Assembly: GCA_017445905.1 (NCBI GenBank)
Contig: JAFSRX010000052.1
Location: 1-64,000 of the forward strand
From: Eubacterium sp.
Lineage (GTDB): Bacteria > Bacillota > Clostridia > Oscillospirales > Acutalibacteraceae
Reading direction: 5' to 3'
Length of the DNA stretch: 64,000 nt
A program made the position numbers and the translations under genes. A model generated the notes under the pieces. It did no database searches. It had not been told where the DNA came from and worked only from the letters and a program-made list of their open reading frames with translations. Shown piece by piece: positions 1 through 8,715 of the stretch. Numbering within the stretch: position 1 is the stretch's first letter; every line of letters starts with the position of its first letter.

Positions 1-41
1 AGCAGTTTTGACAAAGTAATTTTAGTTCATAAATGTATTAC

Positions 42-77
42 AAAATTCCCTGCATACTCGCGTATGCAGGGAATTTT
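42..77. terminator. Perfect 16-bp hairpin, likely terminator
   Basis: Arms 42-57 and 62-77 are perfectly complementary around a 4-nt loop (TCGC), flanked by A and T runs on both sides. It lies just beyond the last gene of the leftward exopolysaccharide operon and probably ends that operon, and perhaps also a rightward gene outside the window. The T-run is stronger on the plus strand. The 85 bases from 78 to 163 hold nothing I recognise. Confidence 0.75.
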
Positions 78-163
78 TAATGCTTTTAGGGACAAAAGGA
101 CAAAGTCAAAACCTATCCTTCGTTACCGCACCTCGCCTAAGCCATAATTCTTTTATTTTTTTA

Positions 164-823
164 TTAAAGATTCCAGTAGGTTTTTCCGATAACTTCTGCA
201 ATTTTTAAATCTTCTTCGGTATTTATATCAACTGCCTCGAATTTACTTACAATATGAATATAAGGATTTTTTCCTATACGGCAGCGATATTTATTAAGAG
301 CCTCATTTGTTATTCCGTAAAGACCTGTTGTTTCTTCATATACCGACGGAAGGTCCTGACTTCTTGGAAGAATATAAGGTGAATAATTAACGGGATTATT
401 GTTCATCCAGAAAAAGCCTTTATTTTCAGTTGCAACAAAGCAGGAGTCGTTTGAGCTGCTATTTGCGAGTATTTCAAAGCATTTTCTGATTGTTTTGGGC
501 TGTAAAAAAGGAGCAGTTGCAAAAAGCTGAAAATACAAATCAAAATCAGGGAAAAGCTCATAATGATGAACTAACAAATCATTTCCGTTTGCTGAATTTT
601 TTGCAAGCTCTTCTTTTCTTTCGATTATCTTAACATTGTTCTTTTTTGCAAACTCTTTTATTTCATCACTGTTTGTATCAACAAATATTTCATCAAAACA
701 ATCTGCCTTTACTGCGTTTTCGATAATATACTGATAAAGTTTTTTTCCGTTAAGAATTCTGAAATTCTTTCCTATAACTCTTTCGGATATGGATTTAATA
801 GGAATAAAGCAAGCTGAAGTCAT
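164..823 (-). CDS. CMP-sugar synthetase (acylneuraminate cytidylyltransferase-like)
   Basis: A cytoplasmic nucleotidyltransferase of the CMP-NeuAc synthetase fold, 219 aa, near the usual size of about 225. The N-terminus has the sugar-nucleotide loop (IPIKSISERVIGKNF, residues 7-21), a variant of the family's IPARxGSKGIPxKN. It is followed by an IFVDTNSDEI strand near 46-55 and a C-terminal VDINTEEDL segment typical of the family. It would activate a nonulosonic acid or related sugar with CTP. It is the last gene of the exopolysaccharide operon, 15 bp after the DUF115 gene, and an AAAGGA site precedes the ATG. No sialic-, pseudaminic- or legionaminic-acid synthesis genes (NeuB-like) are in the window, so the exact sugar cannot be given. 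Confidence 0.8.
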   Translation of the reverse strand: MTSACFIPIKSISERVIGKNFRILNGKKLYQYIIENAVKADCFDEIFVDTNSDEIKEFAKKNNVKIIERKEELAKNSANGNDLLVHHYELFPDFDLYFQLFATAPFLQPKTIRKCFEILANSSSNDSCFVATENKGFFWMNNNPVNYSPYILPRSQDLPSVYEETTGLYGITNEALNKYRCRIGKNPYIHIVSKFEAVDINTEEDLKIAEVIGKTYWNL

Positions 824-838
824 ATTTATTTCCTTTCG

Positions 839-1615
839 TTAACTTAAAACATCGTCAAGATTGATTCTTTCAAAATATTCAAGATACCCGCCGCGGGTTG
901 CATTATATATTTTGAATCCGTTTTCTTTTGAAAATTTATTCGCATATTCATATGCTATATCACATTCCCAGGTTGCAACGGGAGTTGCTTTTCTTTTTTG
1001 GTCTGCAGCAAAATGCGAGGTTACATTTTTGTTTTCAACAACAGTTCCGTCTCTAAGTAAGGAAAAAGCATATCTGTTATCCATACCTATTAAATATATT
1101 TCCTTAAATCCCATATGAAATGCAAGCTGAATCATTGCATATGTAACAGAACCGATTGTATAAACACCTTTAGATGCATCAACGGAAAATTTTGGATTAT
1201 CGAGGTACTTTCTCGAATAATATGATTTAACGTAACAAACAGGGGCTTTGATTCCTTTATATGATTTAAAATAACCCTGACGGCGAACAAATCTCATTTC
1301 GCAGTCAATTGAATTAATCCCATCAACAACGCCCTCAGCCTCTGCAACGCTACCGTCAAAAATTGCGTAATAGGTTGGTCGCCATGAGGTATTATCAAAG
1401 ATACTATATATTCTGTTTGATGCAAAGGTTGTTTCATTTTTTAACATTTCAAGGTCATCAGCAGTAAGGCTTGGACCGTTTCCGACAATAAAACACCTTT
1501 CGCCTTTATGTTTATTCTTTATTAACTTAAGATATTTTTTACTGCTGTGATATGAGCCGTTTAATAGTGTTACAGCATTTGAAATACAATACTTAATATA
1601 ATTTTTATAATTCAA
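839..1615 (-). CDS. DUF115 / MptE-like protein of the polysaccharide cluster
   Basis: A 258-aa protein with the DUF115 signature GERCFIVGNGPSL near residues 38-50 (Rossmann-like, seen in MptE-like and flagellin-glycosylation Maf proteins), followed by FASNRIYSIF and a WRPTYYAIFD segment. Such proteins beside a CMP-sugar synthetase often act as nonulosonic-acid or related glycosyltransferases; that role is inferred here. No ATG fits: the frame begins with TTG at 1615, and the only ribosome site (AAGGAA) lies inside the end of the flippase gene about 13 nt upstream. Translation may therefore depend on coupling with the flippase, whose stop is 7 nt away. Confidence 0.7.
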   Translation of the reverse strand: MNYKNYIKYCISNAVTLLNGSYHSSKKYLKLIKNKHKGERCFIVGNGPSLTADDLEMLKNETTFASNRIYSIFDNTSWRPTYYAIFDGSVAEAEGVVDGINSIDCEMRFVRRQGYFKSYKGIKAPVCYVKSYYSRKYLDNPKFSVDASKGVYTIGSVTYAMIQLAFHMGFKEIYLIGMDNRYAFSLLRDGTVVENKNVTSHFAADQKRKATPVATWECDIAYEYANKFSKENGFKIYNATRGGYLEYFERINLDDVLS

Positions 1616-1622
1616 TTTTTAA

Positions 1623-3062
1623 TCAGCTTTCCTTTCTGATTTTTTTAATAACAGCATCTTTTGCGCTTAAAAGTAATTCGTTTTTCATAATAAAGTTTAA
1701 TGCAATATAAACCAGCAATCCTGATAATACGCTGATAAGAGTTGTTACTATAAGCGGAAGGGCGATTTTTGTAACGAGAAAAATGACAACGCCCATTACC
1801 GAGCTGCTGATTAAAGATTGAATAAGCGCGGATTTTGAAATGGGAATAATAATGATTTTTCTCATTTTTATAAATTGATAAACATTAACTATAATTTCGC
1901 TTACAACGGACGCAATAGCAGCACCGTCGTTTGCAAGTGAAGGTATTAACAAAGCGTTTAGGATAATGTTAGCAACATTGGCAAGAGCATACGCGGGAAG
2001 TCTTTTCTTTTCATTTCCCGTGCAGATAACAAGCTGATAGCAAAGAAGATTTCCAAAGCTTTTAACAATAATTAAAACTGAAAGAATTCGAACTGTTGAA
2101 GCGCTGGGAATAAATTCCTTGCCGTATAAAAGCTCAATTGCCTGAGGTGCGAGAACAAATAAATCGACTGCAGCAGGAATTGAGATAAAGGAAAGAATTT
2201 TTATGCCTGAATCAATCAGCTGAGTGAATTTTTCACGATCGTGTTTATAGTAATAGCTCAGCCGTGGAAGAAAAACAGCTGAAATAGATGTGCATGCGGT
2301 TATAATCATTTCAATGATTTTGTGAGCGTTGGTATAAAGCCCTGCTGCGGTTTTTGTTGACATTGAACCGAGCATTGTTATATCAAGTTTGCTATATACA
2401 GATGAAAGGAAAAGGCTCAGCGCTAAAACGATGAGGGGAGTCAGGTGCTTTTTAAATTCAAGATTCTTAAAAGTGAATCTTGCAAGTTTAAACACATGAA
2501 TAATGTTGAAAACATAGTTTCCGCCAAGCGCAATAACTATTATAACGGCGTATTTAATATAATCTTCCTTGGTTTTAACAAATAATAAAACAAGAACAAG
2601 AGAAATTATTTTTATAACAACGCTTCGGATTGTTATATATGCGTATTCTTCTTTTCCCTTGTAAAACCAGTCGATGTTTATATAGTTAAACAAAACGGAA
2701 ACACCGAAGCAAAGCATAAGTCTTTTATCAAAATTATTTCCGAGCGGACTTATTACTAAAACGATATATCCAATTAGAGCAATAGTTGTTGTTGCTGCGT
2801 TTATTAAGAATAATTCGGTGAATGTTTTGTTTAAGCTTGATTTTTCATTCTGAACCTTTGCAATTTCCCTGATTCCGTATGTGGGCAAGCCCAAAGCCGA
2901 AAAGGTTACAAAATAAGAAGAAATATTCTGTGCATATGAAACTGCTCCAACACCTTCGGGCAAGATAACTCTTGCAACATACATTGATGTTATCAGAGGA
3001 AATATGAAATTAAAAGCATCATAAATTACATTGAATATTGCATTTTTTTTGAGTGATTTCAT
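1623..3062 (-). CDS. Wzx-type polysaccharide flippase
   Basis: A 479-aa polytopic membrane protein with roughly 12-14 hydrophobic segments and the N-terminal pattern of the polysaccharide-transporter/MATE-like MOP superfamily (KNAIFNVIYDAFNFIFPLI, then VARVILPEGVGAVSYAQN). It would flip undecaprenyl-linked repeat units across the membrane. It sits in the same operon as a Wzy-like polymerase, a Wzz-like regulator and an initiating sugar transferase, which fits a Wzx/Wzy-dependent route. The sulfatase-fold gene ends 10 bp upstream. Confidence 0.9.
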   Translation of the reverse strand: MKSLKKNAIFNVIYDAFNFIFPLITSMYVARVILPEGVGAVSYAQNISSYFVTFSALGLPTYGIREIAKVQNEKSSLNKTFTELFLINAATTTIALIGYIVLVISPLGNNFDKRLMLCFGVSVLFNYINIDWFYKGKEEYAYITIRSVVIKIISLVLVLLFVKTKEDYIKYAVIIVIALGGNYVFNIIHVFKLARFTFKNLEFKKHLTPLIVLALSLFLSSVYSKLDITMLGSMSTKTAAGLYTNAHKIIEMIITACTSISAVFLPRLSYYYKHDREKFTQLIDSGIKILSFISIPAAVDLFVLAPQAIELLYGKEFIPSASTVRILSVLIIVKSFGNLLCYQLVICTGNEKKRLPAYALANVANIILNALLIPSLANDGAAIASVVSEIIVNVYQFIKMRKIIIIPISKSALIQSLISSSVMGVVIFLVTKIALPLIVTTLISVLSGLLVYIALNFIMKNELLLSAKDAVIKKIRKES

Positions 3063-3072
3063 TTATTGCGTC

Positions 3073-4248
3073 CTATTTGAGTTGAAGTTTCTTTAAAAAT
3101 AGTGAAGTCTTTCTTCTCAGCTTAATTAGCAAGCCTTCGATAAATTCAGGCTCTCTCCAGATATCGTTTTTTATCTTTCTGAGCTTTTCAGCCTCTTCAA
3201 AAGCCTGTTCATTATAGGGATAAAAGTATAATTCATTAATTGTTACCCAGCTGCCTCTTTCTTTATCAAACATATATTTCTCAAGAATATTGAAATTCTC
3301 ATCAGGATCCCATTCAAGGTCATAAAGCGCTTCCTGATGGTTCTCCTTTGTAAAAACATATTTATATTTATTGGTTATAACAGCAAGCTTTCTCTGTGGT
3401 TGAGCATAATATGCCGTGTCACACAGAACATAATCATTCTCAGGTATTTTTTTATCGAAAACAATATCCCAAAGATTGATTTCACTGAGTAGAGCATCGC
3501 AGGTCTGAAGATTATTTATTCTCGGAGTGATAAGCGGAATATTGATGATTGGCTCATAAAGATCAAAGCCGTATCCTGTTATGCCCTTATGCAGATTCAT
3601 ATGTCCGTGGTCGGAGGTGACATAAATACTATCGTCACCAACGAGTTTTCTTACATGACCAACTATTTCGTCATGAACATCAATATCGTCCATATAGCAT
3701 CGTCTTCCGAGAATAACATGCGGAAGATGCATAAAAACGAATTGCTTTTTTGTGTAGTCAATAGAGTCAATTTCACTATAGATTTTTTCGAGAGAATCCT
3801 TTAAAAGCTCATCGTTTCTCTGAATCTCTTCGCGATAATTTTTTCGGTGGCTTCCGCAGGGCTGAGCAACATCCAGATCGTGGAAAATCGTTTTTCCGTT
3901 TGATGCAAATTCTCCCGAAAACATATCTGCATCCCTATGCCAGTCCCAGTTCCAGATAACATGGCATTCGAAGCCTTCGCTGTGAAGACGGTCAAATATG
4001 CTTGGATATTCTCCCTGAGGAACCAGAGTATATGTTTTTCGGTTTTCAAACTGATATGTATAACGCTGAGCCATCATTGCGCTCATTGCCATCCAGGTTG
4101 AACCTGCAGCAGCATAGTATTTCGTGAAAACAGTACCTTTTTTTGCGAGCTCATCAATGTTCGGCGTTTTCCAGTATTTATTCTTGTATGTTGGAAGAGC
4201 TTCTTTTGACAGAGCGTCTTTAGATATTATAAATATAACATTATCCAT
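3073..4248 (-). CDS. Sulfatase/alkaline-phosphatase-superfamily enzyme without FGly motif
   Basis: 391 aa with the sulfatase fold. It has an N-terminal metal Asp in IFIISKDAL, then TPNIDELAKKGTVF, and a C-terminal metal site YVTSDHGHMNLHKG. Where an arylsulfatase carries the formylglycine motif C/S-x-P-x-R, this protein reads GSTWMAMSAMMAQRY, so no Cys/Ser-Pro motif is present. A Ser or Thr nucleophile, as in phosphotransferases of the same superfamily (EptA, LtaS), is more likely. There is no signal peptide or membrane segment, so it should act in the cytoplasm. Its position between GT32-like and flippase genes suggests it decorates the glycan before export; the donor and group are unknown. 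Confidence 0.75.
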   Translation of the reverse strand: MDNVIFIISKDALSKEALPTYKNKYWKTPNIDELAKKGTVFTKYYAAAGSTWMAMSAMMAQRYTYQFENRKTYTLVPQGEYPSIFDRLHSEGFECHVIWNWDWHRDADMFSGEFASNGKTIFHDLDVAQPCGSHRKNYREEIQRNDELLKDSLEKIYSEIDSIDYTKKQFVFMHLPHVILGRRCYMDDIDVHDEIVGHVRKLVGDDSIYVTSDHGHMNLHKGITGYGFDLYEPIINIPLITPRINNLQTCDALLSEINLWDIVFDKKIPENDYVLCDTAYYAQPQRKLAVITNKYKYVFTKENHQEALYDLEWDPDENFNILEKYMFDKERGSWVTINELYFYPYNEQAFEEAEKLRKIKNDIWREPEFIEGLLIKLRRKTSLFLKKLQLK

Positions 4249-4258
4249 CTGACAAACC

Positions 4259-5071
4259 TTACTTTAAGATAAACTTTTTTCTGATTTTGAAAGCAAGCAT
4301 TTTTATCATGTTAAGAGGATTACTGTTACCGTATTTGGCCTTGCTTTCAAGTTGGTTTTTATATATCTTTGTTTTAATAACGGAATGCGATTTTTCGTAT
4401 TCTTTTATTTTTTTGGTTATCTCTTTTTCTTCTTCTGAAATCCAGCTTGAATCATAATGATGAATTGAAAAAGTGTTTTCGGTTATTTTAAGCTCGTTGA
4501 TTTTTCTTTCAAACGGACAGAAGTATTCAGGCGGATAAACCATTGCTCCGCCAAGATTAACGGGCTTATCAATTTCAAGATTAAAGCCGTATTTATAAAA
4601 CGGGGCTGTGTTTCTTGTCGGGCAGGGAATAGTTGTATCGTAAATGCCCTCGGCAAGTTTAAAATGAGCGCCATTGTATTCATCGAGCATTTCTTTTATA
4701 CATGGATTTCCTTTTTCAGCGCCGAAGCCGAGTCCCGTTGCAATAAGATGCGAGGGCTGTTCTATGGCGAGAAAACATTTTTTATCAAGAAGCTCATCAA
4801 GGCTTTTTAAAAGTTCAACATCGGTATCGAGATATATCCCGCCATTGTTATAAATTATATCGAGCCTTGCGAAGTCACTTACAAACGCCCATTTTTTTGC
4901 TTCATATGCCTCAAGGGTGAAAGCGTTCTTTTTATAATCGTAGTTTTCTTCATTCCACTGCTTGATTTCATAACCGGGACAGTGTTTTTTCCAGGATTCA
5001 ATACATTTTAAAACCGAATCGGGAAGAGGATTGCCGCCAAACCAGCAGTAGTGAATAATCTTTGGTATCAT
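4259..5071 (-). CDS. GT32-like glycosyltransferase (DXD sugar-binding family)
   Basis: 270 aa, starting with IPKIIHYCWFGGNPLP, the typical opening of capsular GT32/OCH1-like enzymes. It has the AFVSDFARLDIIYNNGGIYLDTDVELL block, in which D82-x-D84 is the metal/nucleotide-sugar DxD motif. It is soluble and would add one sugar to the lipid-linked repeat on the cytoplasmic face. The gene is packed tightly between the polymerase (1 bp gap) and the sulfatase-fold gene (10 bp), consistent with one operon. Donor specificity cannot be read from sequence. Confidence 0.85.
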   Translation of the reverse strand: MIPKIIHYCWFGGNPLPDSVLKCIESWKKHCPGYEIKQWNEENYDYKKNAFTLEAYEAKKWAFVSDFARLDIIYNNGGIYLDTDVELLKSLDELLDKKCFLAIEQPSHLIATGLGFGAEKGNPCIKEMLDEYNGAHFKLAEGIYDTTIPCPTRNTAPFYKYGFNLEIDKPVNLGGAMVYPPEYFCPFERKINELKITENTFSIHHYDSSWISEEEKEITKKIKEYEKSHSVIKTKIYKNQLESKAKYGNSNPLNMIKMLAFKIRKKFILK

Positions 5072-5072
5072 A

Positions 5073-6407
5073 TTAACTCCAGACTCTTTTGTTTTTGTTC
5101 TTAAAGTAGCTTTTTTTAGGAGTTTCAGGAGGCTTTTCCTGATTTTCTATTTCAAGGCGTTCTTGCTGCTGCTTTTCCCTTGATAAAACTATAACGGTTG
5201 AAAGACAGAAGAAAATGAAAAATCCGATAGGTCTTCTGATAGATGCGTTATACCAGATATTAAGAATTGTAAGAGCAGCTGCTGTTTGATTGAAAGCAAG
5301 CATATGCCTGTGCTCAGGCATTTTCTGCTTTTGCTTTTGCGTAATCTGGAACAGAATAACGAATATTGCAACAAATGCAATCAACCCGATTGCGCCCGTT
5401 TCAAGGAAGTTCATTGAGGTTGAGAGATTTCTGTATTTCAAATGACCGTAAACAGTTGCAAAATCGCTGTTTGCCCATTTGAATGTAACGGAATCCTCAC
5501 ATGCGCCGAAGCCGTAGCCGAATAGAATATAGAATATATTTCCTTTAAAGAAATAATCGTTTACCTGTGAAAACGGCGTTGCTCTTGAAATAAGCTTGTC
5601 ACCGTATGAGGTTGAAGCATATGAGTTCAACTCGTCAACATCCATAAGAAGCGACGCAGATTCGGGGAATAAGGTTGTTAAAACCTGGAAACCGATATAG
5701 ACAGCAATAATTCCCGCAACAATTAGCAATCCGTTTTTTGCACTCAGTCGTGAAAGGGTTATCGACAGAATAAGAATAACAATTAACTCAAAGAAATAGA
5801 ATTTAAGCTCGGCAGAAACAGCAATAACCATTGAACTTAGCGAAATCCAGAGAACATTCAAAATAGAAGTTTTCTTGTTTGAATATTTTGTAAAAACATA
5901 TGCGGTAATAAATGCAATATAAATATTCAGATATCCGTTACATCCTGACGCTGTTCCAAACATACCTCCAACGTTGTCGCCATATTTATGTAGGATGAAA
6001 TATTCATATATAACGCAGATAACATTCAGTATCTGCAGCTTTTCAACGTTATCAAGAATTCTGTAAATATCCTTTTGCTTTAACGTATAGGCGCAGACAA
6101 AAAGAAAGATTATATTTAAGTAGTTGTTTCTTGCAGCCCAGACTATTTGCCCTGCAGGAGTTCGCCTGATAAAAGAAAAAGCTATAATAATGAACATAAA
6201 TGCAAAAACATAAGTGTTATATTTTTTGAAAACCTTATCGTTAACGATATTCTTGATTTTCGGAAGCCCCATAAGTATGAGGGCGATAGCGTTAACATCA
6301 AGAATATATCGAATGATATCGGGGAAATGCAAAAGGTCTATCAGCATTTCAACAACCATAAGATAGTATATCTGAAATTCAACTAAGTTTTTTTGTTTAA
6401 TAACCAT
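5073..6407 (-). CDS. Wzy-like polysaccharide polymerase / O-antigen ligase-type membrane protein
   Basis: 444 aa with about ten hydrophobic helices and a large extracytoplasmic loop around residues 250-330 (LNSYASTSYGDKLISRATPFSQVND...). This is the layout of Wzy polymerases and O-antigen ligase-like proteins, which conserve topology rather than sequence. The last 40 residues form a charged cytoplasmic tail (QQQERLEIENQEKPPETPKK). It is the only polymerase candidate in the cluster, and its partners Wzx and Wzz are present, so Wzy is the best assignment. Confidence 0.8.
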   Translation of the reverse strand: MVIKQKNLVEFQIYYLMVVEMLIDLLHFPDIIRYILDVNAIALILMGLPKIKNIVNDKVFKKYNTYVFAFMFIIIAFSFIRRTPAGQIVWAARNNYLNIIFLFVCAYTLKQKDIYRILDNVEKLQILNVICVIYEYFILHKYGDNVGGMFGTASGCNGYLNIYIAFITAYVFTKYSNKKTSILNVLWISLSSMVIAVSAELKFYFFELIVILILSITLSRLSAKNGLLIVAGIIAVYIGFQVLTTLFPESASLLMDVDELNSYASTSYGDKLISRATPFSQVNDYFFKGNIFYILFGYGFGACEDSVTFKWANSDFATVYGHLKYRNLSTSMNFLETGAIGLIAFVAIFVILFQITQKQKQKMPEHRHMLAFNQTAAALTILNIWYNASIRRPIGFFIFFCLSTVIVLSREKQQQERLEIENQEKPPETPKKSYFKNKNKRVWS

Positions 6408-6416
6408 AGTAGTTCC

Positions 6417-7454
6417 TTATGATATTGTATTTTTATTGGTCAGAAGGCTACCCTTAACCAACAAATATACAAAAAATGCATTTTTTGATTTTAATCCTTT
6501 AAAAAACAATCTGTATGAAGGAATCATTTTTGAAATCGGATACTGTTTCAATGCGCTGCAGAGTATTTCGTTTTTGCAGATTTTTTTAATAGTCGGTATT
6601 GAGGAAAGTCCGAAGGCTTCAACCTCTTTCTTAACCGAAACCATTGTGTTAAGCATAAAATAACGTATGTTTCTTTTGCTTAACTCTTCGCAGTTCCAAG
6701 GGGCAATCATTTCATTAACCTTGTTGAAAATTTTGCAAGACTCCTCAAATCTATTTTTCTTATAGCTTGTTGTCAACGTTCCCGAATTGTGGAAATAGTA
6801 ATATAGATTATCGGGAATAACAACAGCTTTATTGATATATTTGCAAAGTTCAATTCTGAAAATCAAATCCTCGTTAACAAATTCTCTTTCTGAAACAAAA
6901 CGAAGGGATTTGTTGTTAAAAAGAGATGCTTTATATAATGCCATGCAAGCGGATATTCCAAACTCAATGTCATTTTCAGTTTCATCTGAAGCAAGGCATT
7001 TTGATAAAAAGCTGCTTATAATATCTGAATTTTCGTAAACAATTCCTATTTCTATGCAGTTCTTTTTAATTTGCAAATCTTTATATACGTCAACATTAAA
7101 AAAACAACATATATCAGCTCCGCTTTCTTCAAGTTTTGCTTTTGTAATTTCACAGGTGTTTAAATCAAAGTAATCATCCGAATCGATAAAAAGAATATAA
7201 TCTCCGCTTGCGTTTTCAATTCCTGTGTTTCTTGCGAAGCCAAGCCCTTCATTTTTTTCTTTATGAATAACCTTAATTCGATTATCAGTTTGGGCAAGTC
7301 TGTCGCAGATTTCGGGCGAAGAGTCTGTTGAGCAATCGTCAACAAGTATTATTTCAATATTCTGATATGTTTGGTTAACAAGGCTTTGGGTGCATCTCTC
7401 AAGATATTTTTCAACATTGTAAACCGGAACGATAATTGTTATTATTTCATCCAT
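6417..7454 (-). CDS. GT2 family glycosyltransferase
   Basis: 345 aa. The N-terminal GT-A domain is clear: IITIIVPVYNVEKYLERC, the VDD of the nucleotide-binding strand at 38-40, GLGFARNTGIENASGDYILFIDSDD with the metal DSDD at 91-94. The C-terminal third is variable, as usual for acceptor recognition in this family. It transfers a sugar from a nucleotide donor to the growing repeat unit. It is in the exopolysaccharide operon between a GT4 gene and the polymerase. Confidence 0.9.
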   Translation of the reverse strand: MDEIITIIVPVYNVEKYLERCTQSLVNQTYQNIEIILVDDCSTDSSPEICDRLAQTDNRIKVIHKEKNEGLGFARNTGIENASGDYILFIDSDDYFDLNTCEITKAKLEESGADICCFFNVDVYKDLQIKKNCIEIGIVYENSDIISSFLSKCLASDETENDIEFGISACMALYKASLFNNKSLRFVSEREFVNEDLIFRIELCKYINKAVVIPDNLYYYFHNSGTLTTSYKKNRFEESCKIFNKVNEMIAPWNCEELSKRNIRYFMLNTMVSVKKEVEAFGLSSIPTIKKICKNEILCSALKQYPISKMIPSYRLFFKGLKSKNAFFVYLLVKGSLLTNKNTIS

Positions 7455-7507
7455 CGTTTATTTACATTCCTTTTAATCTTTGCTTGAAGAGAAAAACAAA
7501 ATCTATT

Positions 7508-8713
7508 TTACAATTCCTCATATATTTTTGTATATGTTTTTATTCTTTCTTCAAAAGTAAATTTTTCAGCTATCTTTCTTGCCGTTTCGCCTTTTTTTCT
7601 AACCTCATCTTGATTATTGACGCATTGAAGCATTACAGAAGAAAGATTATCTATATATTCATCTTTGGTATTTGCACTGTTATAAAGATAGGCACATTCA
7701 TCCGAACATATAACAGCTCCTCCGCAGCGGTTTTCCGTAATAACGGGAATGCCGTTTGCCATTGCTTCAAGGATAACCGAACCGCTTGCCTCTCTGAAAG
7801 ACGGAAAAACAAAAGCATCCGCCCTCTGATATTGACTGTTCATTTCAGAAAAAGGAAGTTTGCCAAGAAACTGAGTATGCTTTATAACCTTATCATCGCT
7901 TGCAAAAAGCGACTTGATTTCATTTTCAAGGGGTCCTTCGCCAACAATTCTCAGCTTGTAGCCCGGCGATTCCGGAAGCTGTTTCATTGAATCAAACAAA
8001 AGCCCCAGTCCTTTTGTTGCCGTTAGTCTTGAAGCGGTAAGAAATATAAATTCATCTTTTTTAATCGGGCTTTCAGTAGCGGGGGAGAGCTCGTTGCTTT
8101 TCAGAGCTGTGTCGGGGATAACAATTCGATTTGAAGATGGCTCAAGAAAATCTTTTGTTTCGTTGTTTGCATATAAAACGCAATCACATTTATTTAAAAT
8201 GCCCGAAAGCCTGAGTTTAAATCTGTAGAAACGATTTATTATCATTCTGATTCTTTCAATCGGCTTTTCTTTTCCCAAATAGTTAAACAGAGCTTTAGGA
8301 ACATCCTGAGAACCTGCAATCGGTCCGCAAATAAATTTTGTGTTTGGAATTTTATAGTATTTTCCTATGCTTCGAAATTCAATAGGAGCAATCTGATGGA
8401 TAATGCTTATATTGTTATCCAAACAGATTTTTTTGGCAGTTGAAAAAGCCTTTTTGTGCCAGATATTGAGTCTGCCTGAATAAAACGGAGGTTTGAAAAC
8501 TTTTTTGTATAAGCCGTTTATATCAATAAAGAAGAACGAAAGGTTTTCGATTTTGTTTTCAGAACAGTATTTTGTTATGTTCTGCCTGTGTTCTTCCTTG
8601 GTTAAAACAAAAACCTGATGCGTTTTTGATGCTTCAAGAGGAATATTCCAACCGATTTTATCTTCGCTTCCGCAATAAGGGTCGCACGAATATGCGATAT
8701 AAAGAATGTTCAT
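7508..8713 (-). CDS. GT4 family glycosyltransferase
   Basis: 401 aa with a GT-B fold: N-terminal NILYIAYSCDPYCGSE, a central FLTASRLTATKGLGLLFDSM hinge region and the C-terminal nucleotide-sugar block FVFPSFREASGSVILEAMANGIPVI with the E-x7-E motif. These retaining enzymes use nucleotide sugars on the cytoplasmic side. The start ATG lies 2 bp after the radical SAM stop, indicating coupling in the operon. Confidence 0.9.
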   Translation of the reverse strand: MNILYIAYSCDPYCGSEDKIGWNIPLEASKTHQVFVLTKEEHRQNITKYCSENKIENLSFFFIDINGLYKKVFKPPFYSGRLNIWHKKAFSTAKKICLDNNISIIHQIAPIEFRSIGKYYKIPNTKFICGPIAGSQDVPKALFNYLGKEKPIERIRMIINRFYRFKLRLSGILNKCDCVLYANNETKDFLEPSSNRIVIPDTALKSNELSPATESPIKKDEFIFLTASRLTATKGLGLLFDSMKQLPESPGYKLRIVGEGPLENEIKSLFASDDKVIKHTQFLGKLPFSEMNSQYQRADAFVFPSFREASGSVILEAMANGIPVITENRCGGAVICSDECAYLYNSANTKDEYIDNLSSVMLQCVNNQDEVRKKGETARKIAEKFTFEERIKTYTKIYEEL

Positions 8714-8715
8714 AA

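Noticed and set aside
3073..4248. Classical arylsulfatase
   Set aside because: No C/S-x-P-x-R formylglycine motif, no signal peptide and no sulfatase-maturing enzyme in view; the radical SAM protein at 8716 is SPASM-like but in a glycan setting and is not assigned as an anSME.
7436..7990. Long antisense frame (184 aa) opposite a GT4 gene
   Set aside because: Unbroken frame opposite a well-supported glycosyltransferase; it has no domain or start signals and is best explained as a codon-usage shadow.
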